NCBI GenBank assembly: GCA_038327995.1
Contig: JBBQLP010000026.1
Location: 1 to 37,513, forward strand
Direction of reading: 5' to 3'
Length of the DNA: 37,513 nt
Source: CAIOYC01 sp038327995
GTDB lineage: Bacteria; Pseudomonadota; Alphaproteobacteria; Caulobacterales; Caulobacteraceae
Below, piece by piece: positions 1 to 7,237 of this stretch. The notes under the pieces are model-generated. The model was not told where the DNA came from. It ran no database searches and was given only the letters and a program-made list of their open reading frames with translations. How positions within the stretch are numbered: position 1 is the stretch's first letter; the number at the start of each line of letters is the position of its first letter. Position numbers and translations under genes: made by a program.

Positions 1-11
1 CGGACCATTCC

Positions 12-470
12 CTATCCCTTGTGACAGATCTTAGTCTGCGCAATGCAGCTGTTCCCGCAAGGCTTGCCTTTTTTGCAAACAGGATGACCCGCCGGTAACG
101 CTGCTGCGGACGTCGGACCTGTCGCTGCCATCGGTGTGGCAACGACTCCTGAAGCTGCTCCCTTCGGCCTGAACATCCCCATGAGGCCTATGGCCTTTTT
201 GCCAGGAACAGCGGTGGACCTTGCAGCAGGGCCCGGCGCCTGAACCCCAGCGAGCTCGCGCTCCACCTCTGACTTGGTGAGCCTTTTGGGCTTTGCCTTC
301 GTATCAGCCGCGCTCGGCGCCGTAGCCTTCGGGGCTGGCGCGGAGGGCAAGGTGGTCGAAGTCGCTGGACACTTGGTGAAGTGGCCTTTGGCATCCTTGC
401 AGGGCTTTGCCTGCGCGCCACCAGCGGCAAGGGCCATTACGGTTGCGGCGATGACAATGAGATTTCGCAT
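12..470 (-). CDS. Small secreted protein with Cys-rich C-terminal tail
   Basis: I do not recognise a function. The 152-residue product starts with a typical signal peptide (MRNLIVIAATVMALAAGGAQA), followed by a short motif KPCKDAKGHFTKCP, a low-complexity Ala/Pro/Thr/Lys linker, and a C-terminal module CKKGKPCGNSCIAQTKICHK with five cysteines. Similar tails occur in many short uncharacterised exported proteins, so a disulfide-bonded periplasmic or surface role is an inference. I place the start at 470 and not at an upstream ATG at 530, because GGAGG lies just before it and the signal peptide begins there. It is transcribed away from the repeat-rich region to its right and has no operon partner inside the window. 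Confidence 0.7.
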   Translation of the reverse strand: MRNLIVIAATVMALAAGGAQAKPCKDAKGHFTKCPATSTTLPSAPAPKATAPSAADTKAKPKRLTKSEVERELAGVQAPGPAARSTAVPGKKAIGLMGMFRPKGAASGVVATPMAATGPTSAAALPAGHPVCKKGKPCGNSCIAQTKICHKG

Positions 471-1174
471 GAAGCCCTCCGGAGACCTTGGGCACCTTAG
501 GGCAGGTTCATCCAAGAGACCATCCGCCAAGCGCCTGACGATCTGCTGGAGCTATATCTACGCCCTCCCTTGCTGGTTTTCGTCAGCACGTGAAACAGGA
601 TGGCCGCTTCCAAAGTTCTCCCTAGGCGGTGAGCGCCTCCCAGCCCCACGGCACAGTGCCGGCTTTCGCCGAGAATTCAGAGCCGTAGAAATGAATCGAC
701 AGGGCCACGCTTGAACGCCGATCCACACCCCATGGCAGGCTCTGCGCGAACACTGAGCTGGCGGCCGACGAAGCCAATCTGATCCCTTCGCCCCGTGAAG
801 CCCTCCCGTAGTCCTGAGCTTCAATACCCTGCTACGATTTCCCTGCTCATCATCTTCCGTTCCCTGCTCGTCTCAAAAATTTCCCTGCTAGCTCGTGAGC
901 AGGGAAATACGCCCCGAACCCCCTTAAGGGCTTCTGGCATAACGATAATTTTTCGCCAACCCCACCCGCGTTGACCCCAAAAGGACCAGATACGCATCAT
1001 TTCCCTGCAAAATTCCCTGATACAGGGAATTATCCCTTTTGGAATGCTGGCAGGTGTCTGGTCGGCCCAACCACCAATCCCCTTCCAGGCCAGCGCCTAC
1101 TGATGCGGCCGTAAACCGCTTCCCTTCCCCTGGGTCAAAGCGCGACACTGGCGAAAATGCAGGGAGGCCCGACC
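471..1174. other. Gene-poor region with TTCCCTG repeat cluster
   Basis: About 700 bp between the secreted-protein gene and the P450 gene. Open frames here lack good starts, recognisable domains or ribosome sites, so I call none. The outstanding content is seven copies of TTCCCTG or its complement CAGGGAA between 839 and 1029, listed separately. The rest, including 1030-1160, shows no structure that I can name. Confidence 0.6.
839..1031. repeat. Cluster of TTCCCTG heptamers, direct and inverted
   Basis: TTCCCTG occurs at 839-845, 860-866, 881-887, 1001-1007 and 1013-1019, and its complement CAGGGAA at 900-906 and 1023-1029. The first three copies are spaced exactly 21 bp apart. Two pairs form hairpins: ATTTCCCTGCT at 879-889 with its complement at 898-908 (11-bp arms, 8-nt loop), and AATTCCCTG at 1011-1019 with its complement at 1023-1031 (9-bp arms, 3-nt loop). 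Heptamers of this type recur in intergenic regions of other alphaproteobacteria as far as I remember, but I know of no assigned function. Candidates are a non-autonomous mobile remnant, an iteron-like protein-binding array, or a recombination site. Confidence 0.8.
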
Positions 1175-2473
1175 ATGACCCACGCCGAGGTTCTGCCGCT
1201 CGAAATCGCCGCAGCGGTGATCGATCCCAAGGCGCACGCCGACGGAACGCGCCTGCACGACGCCCTCACCTGGATCAGGGCCAACAATCCCCTCGGCCGG
1301 GCGGAGATCGAGGGCTTCGACCCGTTCTGGATCGTCTCGAAACACGCCGATATTCTGGAGGTCAGTCGCCAGAACAGCCTGTTCCACTCCGGCGACCGGC
1401 AGACCACCTTCACCAGCCAAGACGGCGACCGCAAGGTGCGCGAGATGACCGGCGGCAGCCCGCACCTGGTGCGCACCCTGGTGCAGATGGACGAGCCGGA
1501 CCACTTCAAATACCGGGCTATGACCCAATCCTGGTTCATGCCGCAGAACCTGAAGAAGCTCGAAGGGCGCATCCGCGAGATTGCGCGGGGCTTTGTGGAC
1601 AAGATGGCGGTCGCCCAGAAAGACGGGGTCGCCGAGTGCGATTTCGTCGCCGATGTAGCGCTGCACTACCCGCTCCACGTCATCATGGAGATCATGGGCG
1701 TGCCTGAGGCGGACGAGCCGCGGATGCTGAAGCTGACGCAGGAACTGTTCGGCGCTTCCGATCCCGATATGAGCCGCGAGGGCGCCAGCCCGATCAGCGT
1801 CGACGACGGCGTGGCCAACATCCAGGCGGTGATCGCTGACTTCTTCCTCTACTTTAACGCCATCACAGAGGCCCGCCGGGTCGAGCCGAAGGACGATCTC
1901 TCCAGTGTCATCGCCAATGGCCGGATCGACGGCGAGCCCATCTCCGCATTCGAGGCCATGAGCTATTACGTCATCGTCGCCACTGCGGGCCACGACACCA
2001 CCTCATCCTCGACCGCCGGAGCCATGTGGGCCCTGGCGGAGAATCCCGACGAGTTGGCCAAGGTGAAGGCCGACCTGTCGCTCATCCCCGGTTTGGTGGA
2101 GGAATCCATTCGCTGGACCACCCCTGTGCGCCATTTCATGCGCTCGGCGACCGCAGATACTGAACTGCGCGGACGCAAAATCTCCAAGGGAGACTGGCTG
2201 CTACTCGCCTACCCCTCTGGCAATCGTGATGAGGAGGTGTTCGACGAGCCCTTCGCCTTCCGGGTCGACCGCGCGCCGAACAAGCAACTGGCGTTCGGCT
2301 ACGGCGCGCACCTTTGCCTGGGCCAGCACTTGGCCAAGATGGAGATGCGTATCCTGTGGGAAGAACTGCTTCCCCGCCTGACGCGGCTAGAGATGGCGGG
2401 TGGCCCGCGGTTATCGGAGGGGATGTTCGTCAACGGGCCGAAATATCTGCCGATCCGCTATGCAATGAATTGA
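1175..2473 (+). CDS. Cytochrome P450 monooxygenase
   Basis: A 432-residue soluble bacterial class I P450, expected to hydroxylate a small hydrophobic substrate using electrons from a ferredoxin and its reductase, neither of which is nearby. Visible hallmarks are the I-helix AGHDTT (residues 271-276, with the acid-alcohol pair D274/T275), the ExxR motif ESIR (310-313), and the heme loop FGYGAHLCLG with thiolate ligand C381. The start is taken at 1175 and not at the ATG at 1157, because GGGAGG lies 7 nt before it. No membrane anchor is present. The substrate cannot be read from sequence; the general look resembles terpene, steroid or alkane-type bacterial CYPs. It stands alone, next to a repeat cluster. 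Confidence 0.95.
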   Translation: MTHAEVLPLEIAAAVIDPKAHADGTRLHDALTWIRANNPLGRAEIEGFDPFWIVSKHADILEVSRQNSLFHSGDRQTTFTSQDGDRKVREMTGGSPHLVRTLVQMDEPDHFKYRAMTQSWFMPQNLKKLEGRIREIARGFVDKMAVAQKDGVAECDFVADVALHYPLHVIMEIMGVPEADEPRMLKLTQELFGASDPDMSREGASPISVDDGVANIQAVIADFFLYFNAITEARRVEPKDDLSSVIANGRIDGEPISAFEAMSYYVIVATAGHDTTSSSTAGAMWALAENPDELAKVKADLSLIPGLVEESIRWTTPVRHFMRSATADTELRGRKISKGDWLLLAYPSGNRDEEVFDEPFAFRVDRAPNKQLAFGYGAHLCLGQHLAKMEMRILWEELLPRLTRLEMAGGPRLSEGMFVNGPKYLPIRYAMN

Positions 2474-2500
2474 CGCTGTCAGGCCTCTGGACAAACGAAA

Positions 2501-2524
2501 CGCCCCGCCGTTTCCGGCGAGGCG
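2501..2524 (-). terminator. Likely rho-independent terminator of the entericidin gene
   Basis: CGCCCCGCCG and CGGCGAGGCG form a 10-bp stem with one mismatch and a 4-nt loop. Read on the minus strand it is followed by TTTCGTTTGT, a fair U-rich tail. It sits between the convergent ends of the P450 and the entericidin-like gene, so it may act in both directions. Confidence 0.6.
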
Positions 2525-2551
2525 CTTCCAGAACTCTTATAGACGAAAAGT

Positions 2552-2692
2552 CTAGTGGGGCTTCGCGTCGTTGGCGGTGTCGGTCACGGCGTGACCGACG
2601 GCCGAGGTATCCCTGCCAGCTCCCGCCAGGGTGTTGCAGGCGGCGGTCGACAGCGCGGCGGCTGCGACCAGAAGAATGAGAACTTTGCGCAT
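2552..2692 (-). CDS. Entericidin-like small lipoprotein
   Basis: A 46-residue product beginning MRKVLILLVAAAALSTAAC, with a lipoprotein signal peptide and lipid-attachment cysteine at residue 19, then the family signature CNTLAGAGRDTSAVGHAV, ending NDAKPH. This matches the entericidin (EcnA/EcnB) family of tiny envelope lipoproteins, often induced by stress or in stationary phase. AAGGGGAG lies 9 nt before the ATG. A perfect EcfG-type promoter (2725-2749) lies just upstream, so the gene is very probably part of the general stress regulon whose regulators are its neighbours. A terminator hairpin follows. Family assignment is by motif. A bacteriolytic role is known only for enterobacterial members and may not apply here. 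Confidence 0.85.
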   Translation of the reverse strand: MRKVLILLVAAAALSTAACNTLAGAGRDTSAVGHAVTDTANDAKPH

Positions 2693-2724
2693 CTGGATGA
2701 TCTCCCCTTAATGGCAAAGCTGAA

Positions 2725-2749
2725 AACGCCGGGCTTGCGCAGGGGTTCC
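2725..2749 (-). promoter_or_regulatory. EcfG-type promoter of the entericidin-like gene
   Basis: On the minus strand GGAAC (complement of 2745-2749), a 16-nt spacer and CGTT (complement of 2725-2728) match the alphaproteobacterial EcfG consensus GGAAC-N16/17-CGTT exactly. It ends about 32 nt before the start codon of the 46-residue lipoprotein gene. Confidence 0.8.
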
Positions 2750-2765
2750 GCTCAGAGCGATTCTT

Positions 2766-4535
2766 TTATCGAGCCGTCCGTTCGGCCCCGGCGGTGGAAA
2801 GCTGGAACGGACCCTTTTCTTCTTCGCTCGGCGGCTCGGGCGTCGGAAAGGCCAGCCGGACCACCGTTCCCGCTCCGGCGACGTCGGTCTCGGTATGCCC
2901 TCTGAGCTGGCGGGCGAAGGCGCTCATCAGGGTACGGCCCACCCCTGCGACGGAGGGTTCGGACTGATCGCCCTTGCCGTCGTCGGTTACCTCGAACACC
3001 ACCTCTTCAGGTGAGACCGCGAAACGCACCTTGATCACGCCGCCGCTCTCCCCGAAGGCGTGCTTTCTGGCGTTGGTGATGGCTTCGACCGCAAACAGGG
3101 CTAGAGGCGCCAGCTTGTCCGGATCGATGTCCAGATCGTCGGCCTCCAGTTCGGTGTGAATGGGGGAGGGCCTCCCGCCTTCCCCGGAACTGAGCTGGGC
3201 GACCAGTTCTTCGAGGAACTGGCGCACGTCCACCCGGCGCATATCGGCGCTCTGGTAGAGGGCGCGATAGATCAAAGCGAGGGCGGTGATGCGCTGGCGG
3301 GTGTCAGCCATGGCTTCACGCGCCGCCGGGTCGCTCAGGGCACGCTGCTGCATATTCAAAAGGCTGGTGATAACCTGCAGGTTGTTTTTCACCCGGTGGT
3401 GGATCTCCCGCATCATCGCGTCCTTCTGCGAGAGCGACTCGCGCAGCGACAGGTCGCGAGCAACGATGGCGTCGGCCATGCTGTCCAGGGTGTGGGCCAG
3501 GGCGCGAAACTCGCGTGGCGCGCTGTCGGCCTGCACCGGGCGCACGGAGAACCGGCCCTTGGCGTAGATGGCCGCGATCCGGTCAAGATAGGATAGCCAG
3601 CGTATCACCACCCGGTCCGCCACCATCCACACCGCCGCCCACGCCGCCAGCCAGGCCAGCAGCGGCAGGATGATGCCAGAGAGCGCGTTCAGCCGAGCCC
3701 ATGACAAGACCCCCGGCGCCGGAGCGGACAGCACGACGAAGAGGCCGTCTCCCACCAGGGGCGAGACCGCCTGCACCCGCGCCCGGCCGAGGGTGTCCCG
3801 ACCTGCATAGAGCAGCCCGCCCGGCGAAAGCGCGCCCTTTAGCCAGCCCTTTGGCGCGGGGGCGAAGGCGGTGGCTCTGGTGGCGGCGAGGACGAGACCG
3901 GCGTCGTCCATCAGACCCACCTCGGTTCCTGCCTCGAGAGTCGGGTCAGAGAGATCGGGTTGGAGGCTTGAAATCGACAGGACGGCTACGAGGGCGCCGT
4001 TGAACTGTCCATCCTTATCGACTGCTCGCATGGCGGCGAGCAGGGCGGGGCCGTTGGCGTAGCGCCCGGCCGGGGCGTTGGCCACCGCCACCGGAGCGCC
4101 GCCGCGCAGGTTTGCAAACCATGCCTCGTCCTGCACCGCCGGTCCGGGCCGCGCCGTCGCCGCCGAACACTGCACCCGTCCCTCGGCGTTGAAGCGGATG
4201 AAGTTCTCATAGCCTTGCGTGCGGTCCAGCAGTCCCGCCAGACGCGGCGCGCATTCCAGGCCGACGGTGGCGGGGCTGAGCGAATCGAGCAGCACAGCCG
4301 CAGCCTGCATCCGCGCCCGGGCGCTTGCTGCGCTGCGCTGCGATGCCTCTATCAGTCCCGCTTGGCGCGCCGAGAGATCGTGGTTGAAGCTCAGCGCCGC
4401 CTGCAAAAAGCCCAGCGCCAGTATCGGGGTCAGGGCGATGGCCACAGCCAACCCTAGCCGGAAACGGATACTGGTGCGGTCGGACCTGACGGCCCACAGG
4501 CGAGGAGACCCCCTCTTGCTGGCGGCGACGTTCAC
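2766..4535 (-). CDS. phyK: PhyK-like membrane sensor histidine kinase of the general stress response
   Basis: A 589-residue kinase expected to sense envelope or environmental stress and phosphorylate PhyR. It has a transmembrane helix near residues 26-48, a periplasmic sensor region of about 230 residues, a second helix near 284-306, a short HAMP-like linker, and a HisKA_2/HWE-type dimerisation domain with the motif HHRVKNNLQ (phosphoacceptor probably H380). The HATPase domain follows (NARKHAFGE, DDGKG). The start codon is GTG at 4535 and overlaps the ecfG stop as GTGA, so translation is coupled. Direct adjacency to nepR-ecfG and divergent phyR is the arrangement known for Caulobacter PhyK. 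The sensor ligand is unknown. Confidence 0.92.
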   Translation of the reverse strand: MNVAASKRGSPRLWAVRSDRTSIRFRLGLAVAIALTPILALGFLQAALSFNHDLSARQAGLIEASQRSAASARARMQAAAVLLDSLSPATVGLECAPRLAGLLDRTQGYENFIRFNAEGRVQCSAATARPGPAVQDEAWFANLRGGAPVAVANAPAGRYANGPALLAAMRAVDKDGQFNGALVAVLSISSLQPDLSDPTLEAGTEVGLMDDAGLVLAATRATAFAPAPKGWLKGALSPGGLLYAGRDTLGRARVQAVSPLVGDGLFVVLSAPAPGVLSWARLNALSGIILPLLAWLAAWAAVWMVADRVVIRWLSYLDRIAAIYAKGRFSVRPVQADSAPREFRALAHTLDSMADAIVARDLSLRESLSQKDAMMREIHHRVKNNLQVITSLLNMQQRALSDPAAREAMADTRQRITALALIYRALYQSADMRRVDVRQFLEELVAQLSSGEGGRPSPIHTELEADDLDIDPDKLAPLALFAVEAITNARKHAFGESGGVIKVRFAVSPEEVVFEVTDDGKGDQSEPSVAGVGRTLMSAFARQLRGHTETDVAGAGTVVRLAFPTPEPPSEEEKGPFQLSTAGAERTAR

Positions 4536-5125
4536 CGGGGGCCGCTCAGGCGCTCCGCGTCGGCCAGAATGGAACGCATGGCGTCGCCCGCCGGAGAGCC
4601 GTCGCGCGGATAGCCGCCGGCGTCGAGGATGGACTGCAGCGCCTTGCGCGCGCGAGAGACCCGGCTTTTCACCGTGCCGACCGCGCAGCCGCAGATGTCC
4701 GCAGCCTCTTCGTAGGCGAACCCGCCCGCGCCGACGAGGATCAGCGCCTCCCGTTGTTCAGAGGGCAGTATCTTCAACGCCAGCCGCATCTCGTCCAGCG
4801 CCAGGGGCGAGCTTGGGTCGTCGATGGCGACGAGGGTGCGCTCGGCGGCCTCCTGGTCGAGCTGGGTGGAGCGCCAGGAGCGGCGCTTTTCCGAATAGAA
4901 CTGGTTGCGCAGGATCATGAAGGTCCAGGCCTTCATATTGGTGCCCATCTGGAAGGAGGACCGTGCGTCCCATGCCTTCATCACCGCGTCCTGCGCCAGA
5001 TCGTCCGCCGCCGTCGCGTCGCCGCAGAGCGTCCGCGCGAAGGCTCGCAGATGTGGAATCAGCGCCACCATGTCGCGCTTGAAGACCTGCTCGTCCGCAG
5101 GATCCATCGGCATACGCTCGGCCAT
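4532..5125 (-). CDS. ecfG: EcfG-family general stress sigma factor
   Basis: A 197-residue ECF sigma factor (SigT in Caulobacter) that directs RNA polymerase to GGAAC/CGTT promoters under stress. Region 2 is visible around LRAFARTLCGDATAADDLAQ and KAWTFMILRNQFYSEKR, and region 4 around LPSEQREALILVGAGG and GCAVGTVKSRVSRARK. The long polar linker between them is usual for this group. Its ATG overlaps the nepR stop by one base (TGATG), and its own stop overlaps the kinase start, so nepR-ecfG-phyK is one coupled operon. The EcfG-type promoter before nepR implies positive autoregulation. NepR is expected to hold the protein inactive until PhyR is phosphorylated. Confidence 0.95.
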   Translation of the reverse strand: MAERMPMDPADEQVFKRDMVALIPHLRAFARTLCGDATAADDLAQDAVMKAWDARSSFQMGTNMKAWTFMILRNQFYSEKRRSWRSTQLDQEAAERTLVAIDDPSSPLALDEMRLALKILPSEQREALILVGAGGFAYEEAADICGCAVGTVKSRVSRARKALQSILDAGGYPRDGSPAGDAMRSILADAERLSGPR

Positions 5126-5310
5126 CAGCCGCGTCCGCCGGAGGCGTCGTTCTTGCTATCTGCCCGGCGCAGGATGTCGAGAAACTCGTCCGGCACGGGC
5201 TCGGAGACCACCTCGTCGAACATCTGGCGCAATTTCACGCCGATGGCCTGCTGGCGCAACCGGGCGTCGCCCGTCTGCGGCCCCTTGGCGCCATCCCCTC
5301 GATCATTCAT
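5125..5310 (-). CDS. nepR: NepR anti-sigma factor
   Basis: A 61-residue anti-sigma factor that binds EcfG and, on stress, is sequestered by the sigma-like domain of phosphorylated PhyR. The core IGVKLRQMFDEVVSEPVPDE carries the conserved NepR pattern (LRxxFdevv...PvPdeF), flanked by disordered polar ends, as is normal. The start at 5310 is chosen because MNDRG matches the usual N terminus. A much longer open frame runs upstream but antisense over phyR and is not real. No strong ribosome site is seen. It is the first gene of the operon, about 54 nt downstream of an EcfG-type -10 element. Confidence 0.92.
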   Translation of the reverse strand: MNDRGDGAKGPQTGDARLRQQAIGVKLRQMFDEVVSEPVPDEFLDILRRADSKNDASGGRG

Positions 5311-5363
5311 TCGTACGACACGCTCAAAAACATCCACAGCCCCCTGCTTGCTCGCCAGCCCGA

Positions 5364-5388
5364 AACGCGGAACATCTAGGCCAGTTCC
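5364..5388 (-). promoter_or_regulatory. EcfG-type promoter of nepR-ecfG-phyK
   Basis: The minus strand reads GGAAC (complement of 5384-5388), 16 nt, CGTT (complement of 5364-5367), a perfect match to the EcfG consensus. The implied 5' leader to nepR is about 45-50 nt. It supports autoregulation of the sigma factor operon. Confidence 0.85.
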
Positions 5389-5442
5389 GCCTGTTACTCT
5401 ATATAGGATCAACCTCACTATAGAGGGGATGACGCCCGCGAG

Positions 5443-5467
5443 GGAACCTTGACGACGTAAGCGCATT
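5443..5467 (+). promoter_or_regulatory. Possible EcfG-type promoter of phyR (imperfect)
   Basis: GGAAC at 5443-5447, a 16-nt spacer, then CATT at 5464-5467 in place of CGTT. It lies about 90 nt before phyR and points toward it. One -10 base deviates, so it may be weak, or phyR may use another promoter in the shared intergenic region. Confidence 0.35.
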
Positions 5468-5558
5468 AGCGCCCGTGGGGCGGCGTAGTTCACGCAGCCA
5501 AGTCTGATTTTTTCGGAGCACGCCCTTGGGCGCGGCTCGACCATACGACGGAGTGACC

Positions 5559-6356
5559 ATGGGCCTGCTCGACCGCCTTGCACCACATCTGCCTTACGTG
5601 CGCCGCTACTCGCGGGCCCTGACAGGTGATCAGAAGGTCGGCGACGCCTATGTGCGGGCTTCTCTGGAAGCTCTGGCCGCCGGAGAGACCGCCTTGCCGC
5701 CGCACCTGACGCCGCGGGTTGCACTTTACCACATCTTCCACACCATCTGGTCGGGCACCGGCGCCAAGCTGGAGCCAATGCCCGCTGCAAATGGTGAGTT
5801 CGAGGATCCGGCGCATCGCCTGCTGCGCATCCCGCCCCGCTCGCGTCAGGCCTTTCTTCTAACCGCGCTAGAAGGCTTCACCCCCGGCGAGGCGGCGCAA
5901 ATCCTCGACGTGAACGTCGGTGAGATCGACCAGTTGATCGCTTCGGCGCAACGCGAGATCGACGCGGAACTGGCCACCGATGTGCTGATTATCGAGGACG
6001 AGCCGGTGATCGCCGCCGACATCGAGGCGCTGGTGATCGAGCTTGGCCACCGGGTCGTGGATATCGCCGCCACCCGCACCGAGGCCGTGGCCGCCGTGGC
6101 GCGTCACAAGCCGGGGCTGGTTCTGGCTGACATCCAACTTGCGGACGGCTCCTCGGGCATCGATGCGGTAAAGGATATCCTGGGCCAGTTCGACGTGCCG
6201 GTGATCTTCATCACCGCCTTCCCCGAGCGGCTTCTGACCGGCGAACGCCCCGAACCCACCTTCCTGATCACCAAGCCGTTCCAGCCGGAGACGGTGAAGG
6301 CGGCGATCGGTCAGGCCCTGTTCTTCCATCCCCGTCGCACCAAAGAGGCCGCTTGA
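5559..6356 (+). CDS. phyR: PhyR anti-anti-sigma response regulator
   Basis: A 265-residue protein with the PhyR architecture: an N-terminal ECF sigma-like domain (residues 1-135, opening MGLLDRLAPHLPYVRRYSRA) and a C-terminal receiver domain (from DVLIIEDEPV, residue 141 on). Receiver residues are in place: acidic pair E146/D147, phosphoacceptor D191 in LADIQLADGSSGID, T219 and K239. Phosphorylation exposes the sigma-like domain, which captures NepR and frees EcfG. The start at 5559 has GGAG six bases before it and fits the family N terminus better than the upstream ATG at 5526. It is divergent from nepR-ecfG-phyK, and its end precedes another EcfG-type promoter. Confidence 0.95.
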   Translation: MGLLDRLAPHLPYVRRYSRALTGDQKVGDAYVRASLEALAAGETALPPHLTPRVALYHIFHTIWSGTGAKLEPMPAANGEFEDPAHRLLRIPPRSRQAFLLTALEGFTPGEAAQILDVNVGEIDQLIASAQREIDAELATDVLIIEDEPVIAADIEALVIELGHRVVDIAATRTEAVAAVARHKPGLVLADIQLADGSSGIDAVKDILGQFDVPVIFITAFPERLLTGERPEPTFLITKPFQPETVKAAIGQALFFHPRRTKEAA

Positions 6357-6378
6357 CCCCGGCCTGTGTCGAATAGGC

Positions 6379-6404
6379 GGAACTTGCCGCCTGGCTTTCG
6401 CGTT
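6379..6404 (+). promoter_or_regulatory. EcfG-type promoter of the DUF883-like gene
   Basis: GGAAC at 6379-6383, a 17-nt spacer, CGTT at 6401-6404. This is a perfect consensus match about 38 nt before the ATG at 6443, in the gap after phyR. Confidence 0.8.
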
Positions 6405-6442
6405 TGCAGCGCAACAGCATAAGCTGACCACTGGAGACCATC

Positions 6443-6790
6443 ATGCCCCCCGCATCTGAAGCCCTCGATCCTGTGATGAACGACGCCAAGCGCACCTATG
6501 AAGACGCCAAACAGACGGTGCGCGACGCCAAGCAGACCGTGAAGAGCGGACGCAAGGCCGCCCCGGAAGTGGCTCGCGAAGCGCGCCGGGTCGTCGACGA
6601 GCGCGTGGACACCTACAGCCGTCAGGCCAACGAGCAGATCGACCTGGCCCGCCAGATCGCCGAGGAGCAACTCGAGAACGCCCGTCTTTATGTGCTCGAC
6701 CGGGTGCAGGAGCGTCCGTTGGTGTCGACCCTGGCGGCGGTTGGCGCTGGCTTTGTGCTCGGGATCATCTTCTCTAGTCGCCGTCACTGA
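6443..6790 (+). CDS. DUF883/ElaB-YqjD-like membrane-anchored stress protein
   Basis: A 115-residue protein. Most of it is a highly charged amphipathic helix with repeated DAKxTxxDAKQTV units near residues 10-35 and a further coiled-coil-prone stretch to about residue 85. It ends in a single transmembrane helix (PLVSTLAAVGAGFVLGIIF) and a short basic tail SSRRH. This is the layout of the ElaB/YqjD/DUF883 family, inner-membrane proteins produced in stationary phase, some of which bind ribosomes. GGAG precedes the ATG. The EcfG-type promoter upstream places it in the stress regulon. It is probably co-transcribed with the following membrane protein, 13 nt away. Confidence 0.8.
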   Translation: MPPASEALDPVMNDAKRTYEDAKQTVRDAKQTVKSGRKAAPEVAREARRVVDERVDTYSRQANEQIDLARQIAEEQLENARLYVLDRVQERPLVSTLAAVGAGFVLGIIFSSRRH

Positions 6791-6803
6791 TGGGCCGCTC
6801 CTG

Positions 6804-7235
6804 ATGGAATTGGGGGGGCTGACCTTCAAGATCGTCGCTCGAAAGGCGATGATGCTGGTGGGCGCAGCGGCTGCTCTGGCGGCCTGCGCCGTCACGGCTG
6901 TCGTGGCGCTGGCCTTCACGGTCTACGCTCTGTTGCGCGAGGTGGTCGGCCCGGCGGGCGCTGCGGCTTGCGTGGTCGGGGTGGTCTGCGTGATCGCGGG
7001 CCTCGCCGCATTCATCGCCTACCGTCAGGTCGGTCCCCCTCGCCGCCTATCGCGCGACTCAGTTTCGTCGCCGCCACGCATGAGCACGGTAGACCGCATC
7101 GCCCAAGCGGTGCGCGACAGGCCGATCATCGCCGCCGGAGCGGCGCTCGCCGCCGGACTAATGGCGTTGCGCAACCCGGTGCTGGTGGCCGCCGTCGTGC
7201 GCGCCCTGACCCAGCCACCGCGCACCCGGCGCTAG
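6804..7235 (+). CDS. Membrane protein partnered with the DUF883-like gene
   Basis: A 143-residue protein with two strong transmembrane helices in the first half (about residues 15-40 and 48-72, rich in Ala and Val), a polar stretch RQVGPPRRLSRDS, and a C-terminal segment (VDRIAQAVRDRPIIAAGAAL...) that resembles the tail of the upstream gene product. This recalls the phage-holin-3-6/DUF1469 and DUF3618 types of small envelope proteins that often sit next to DUF883 genes, but I cannot assign it firmly. The ATG at 6804 has no clear ribosome site, so translation may be coupled to the upstream stop at 6790. It is likely driven by the same EcfG promoter. It ends 2 nt from a convergent gene. Confidence 0.7.
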   Translation: MELGGLTFKIVARKAMMLVGAAAALAACAVTAVVALAFTVYALLREVVGPAGAAACVVGVVCVIAGLAAFIAYRQVGPPRRLSRDSVSSPPRMSTVDRIAQAVRDRPIIAAGAALAAGLMALRNPVLVAAVVRALTQPPRTRR

Positions 7236-7237
7236 GC

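Noticed and set aside
274..714. 146-residue plus-strand open frame over the secreted-protein gene
   Set aside because: It runs antisense to a gene with a signal peptide and ribosome site, and its own translation shows no domain.
1097..1993. 298-residue minus-strand frame over the P450 gene
   Set aside because: Typical antisense shadow in GC-rich DNA, with no recognisable motif. The plus strand has complete P450 motifs.
2430..2717. 95-residue minus-strand frame at the entericidin locus
   Set aside because: It is out of frame with the entericidin-like gene, is Arg/Ser-rich and has no domain. The 46-residue frame has signal peptide, ribosome site, promoter and terminator.
5311..5790. Upstream extension of nepR to 221 residues
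   Set aside because: It lies antisense across phyR, and the NepR family is about 60 residues. The conserved start is at 5310.
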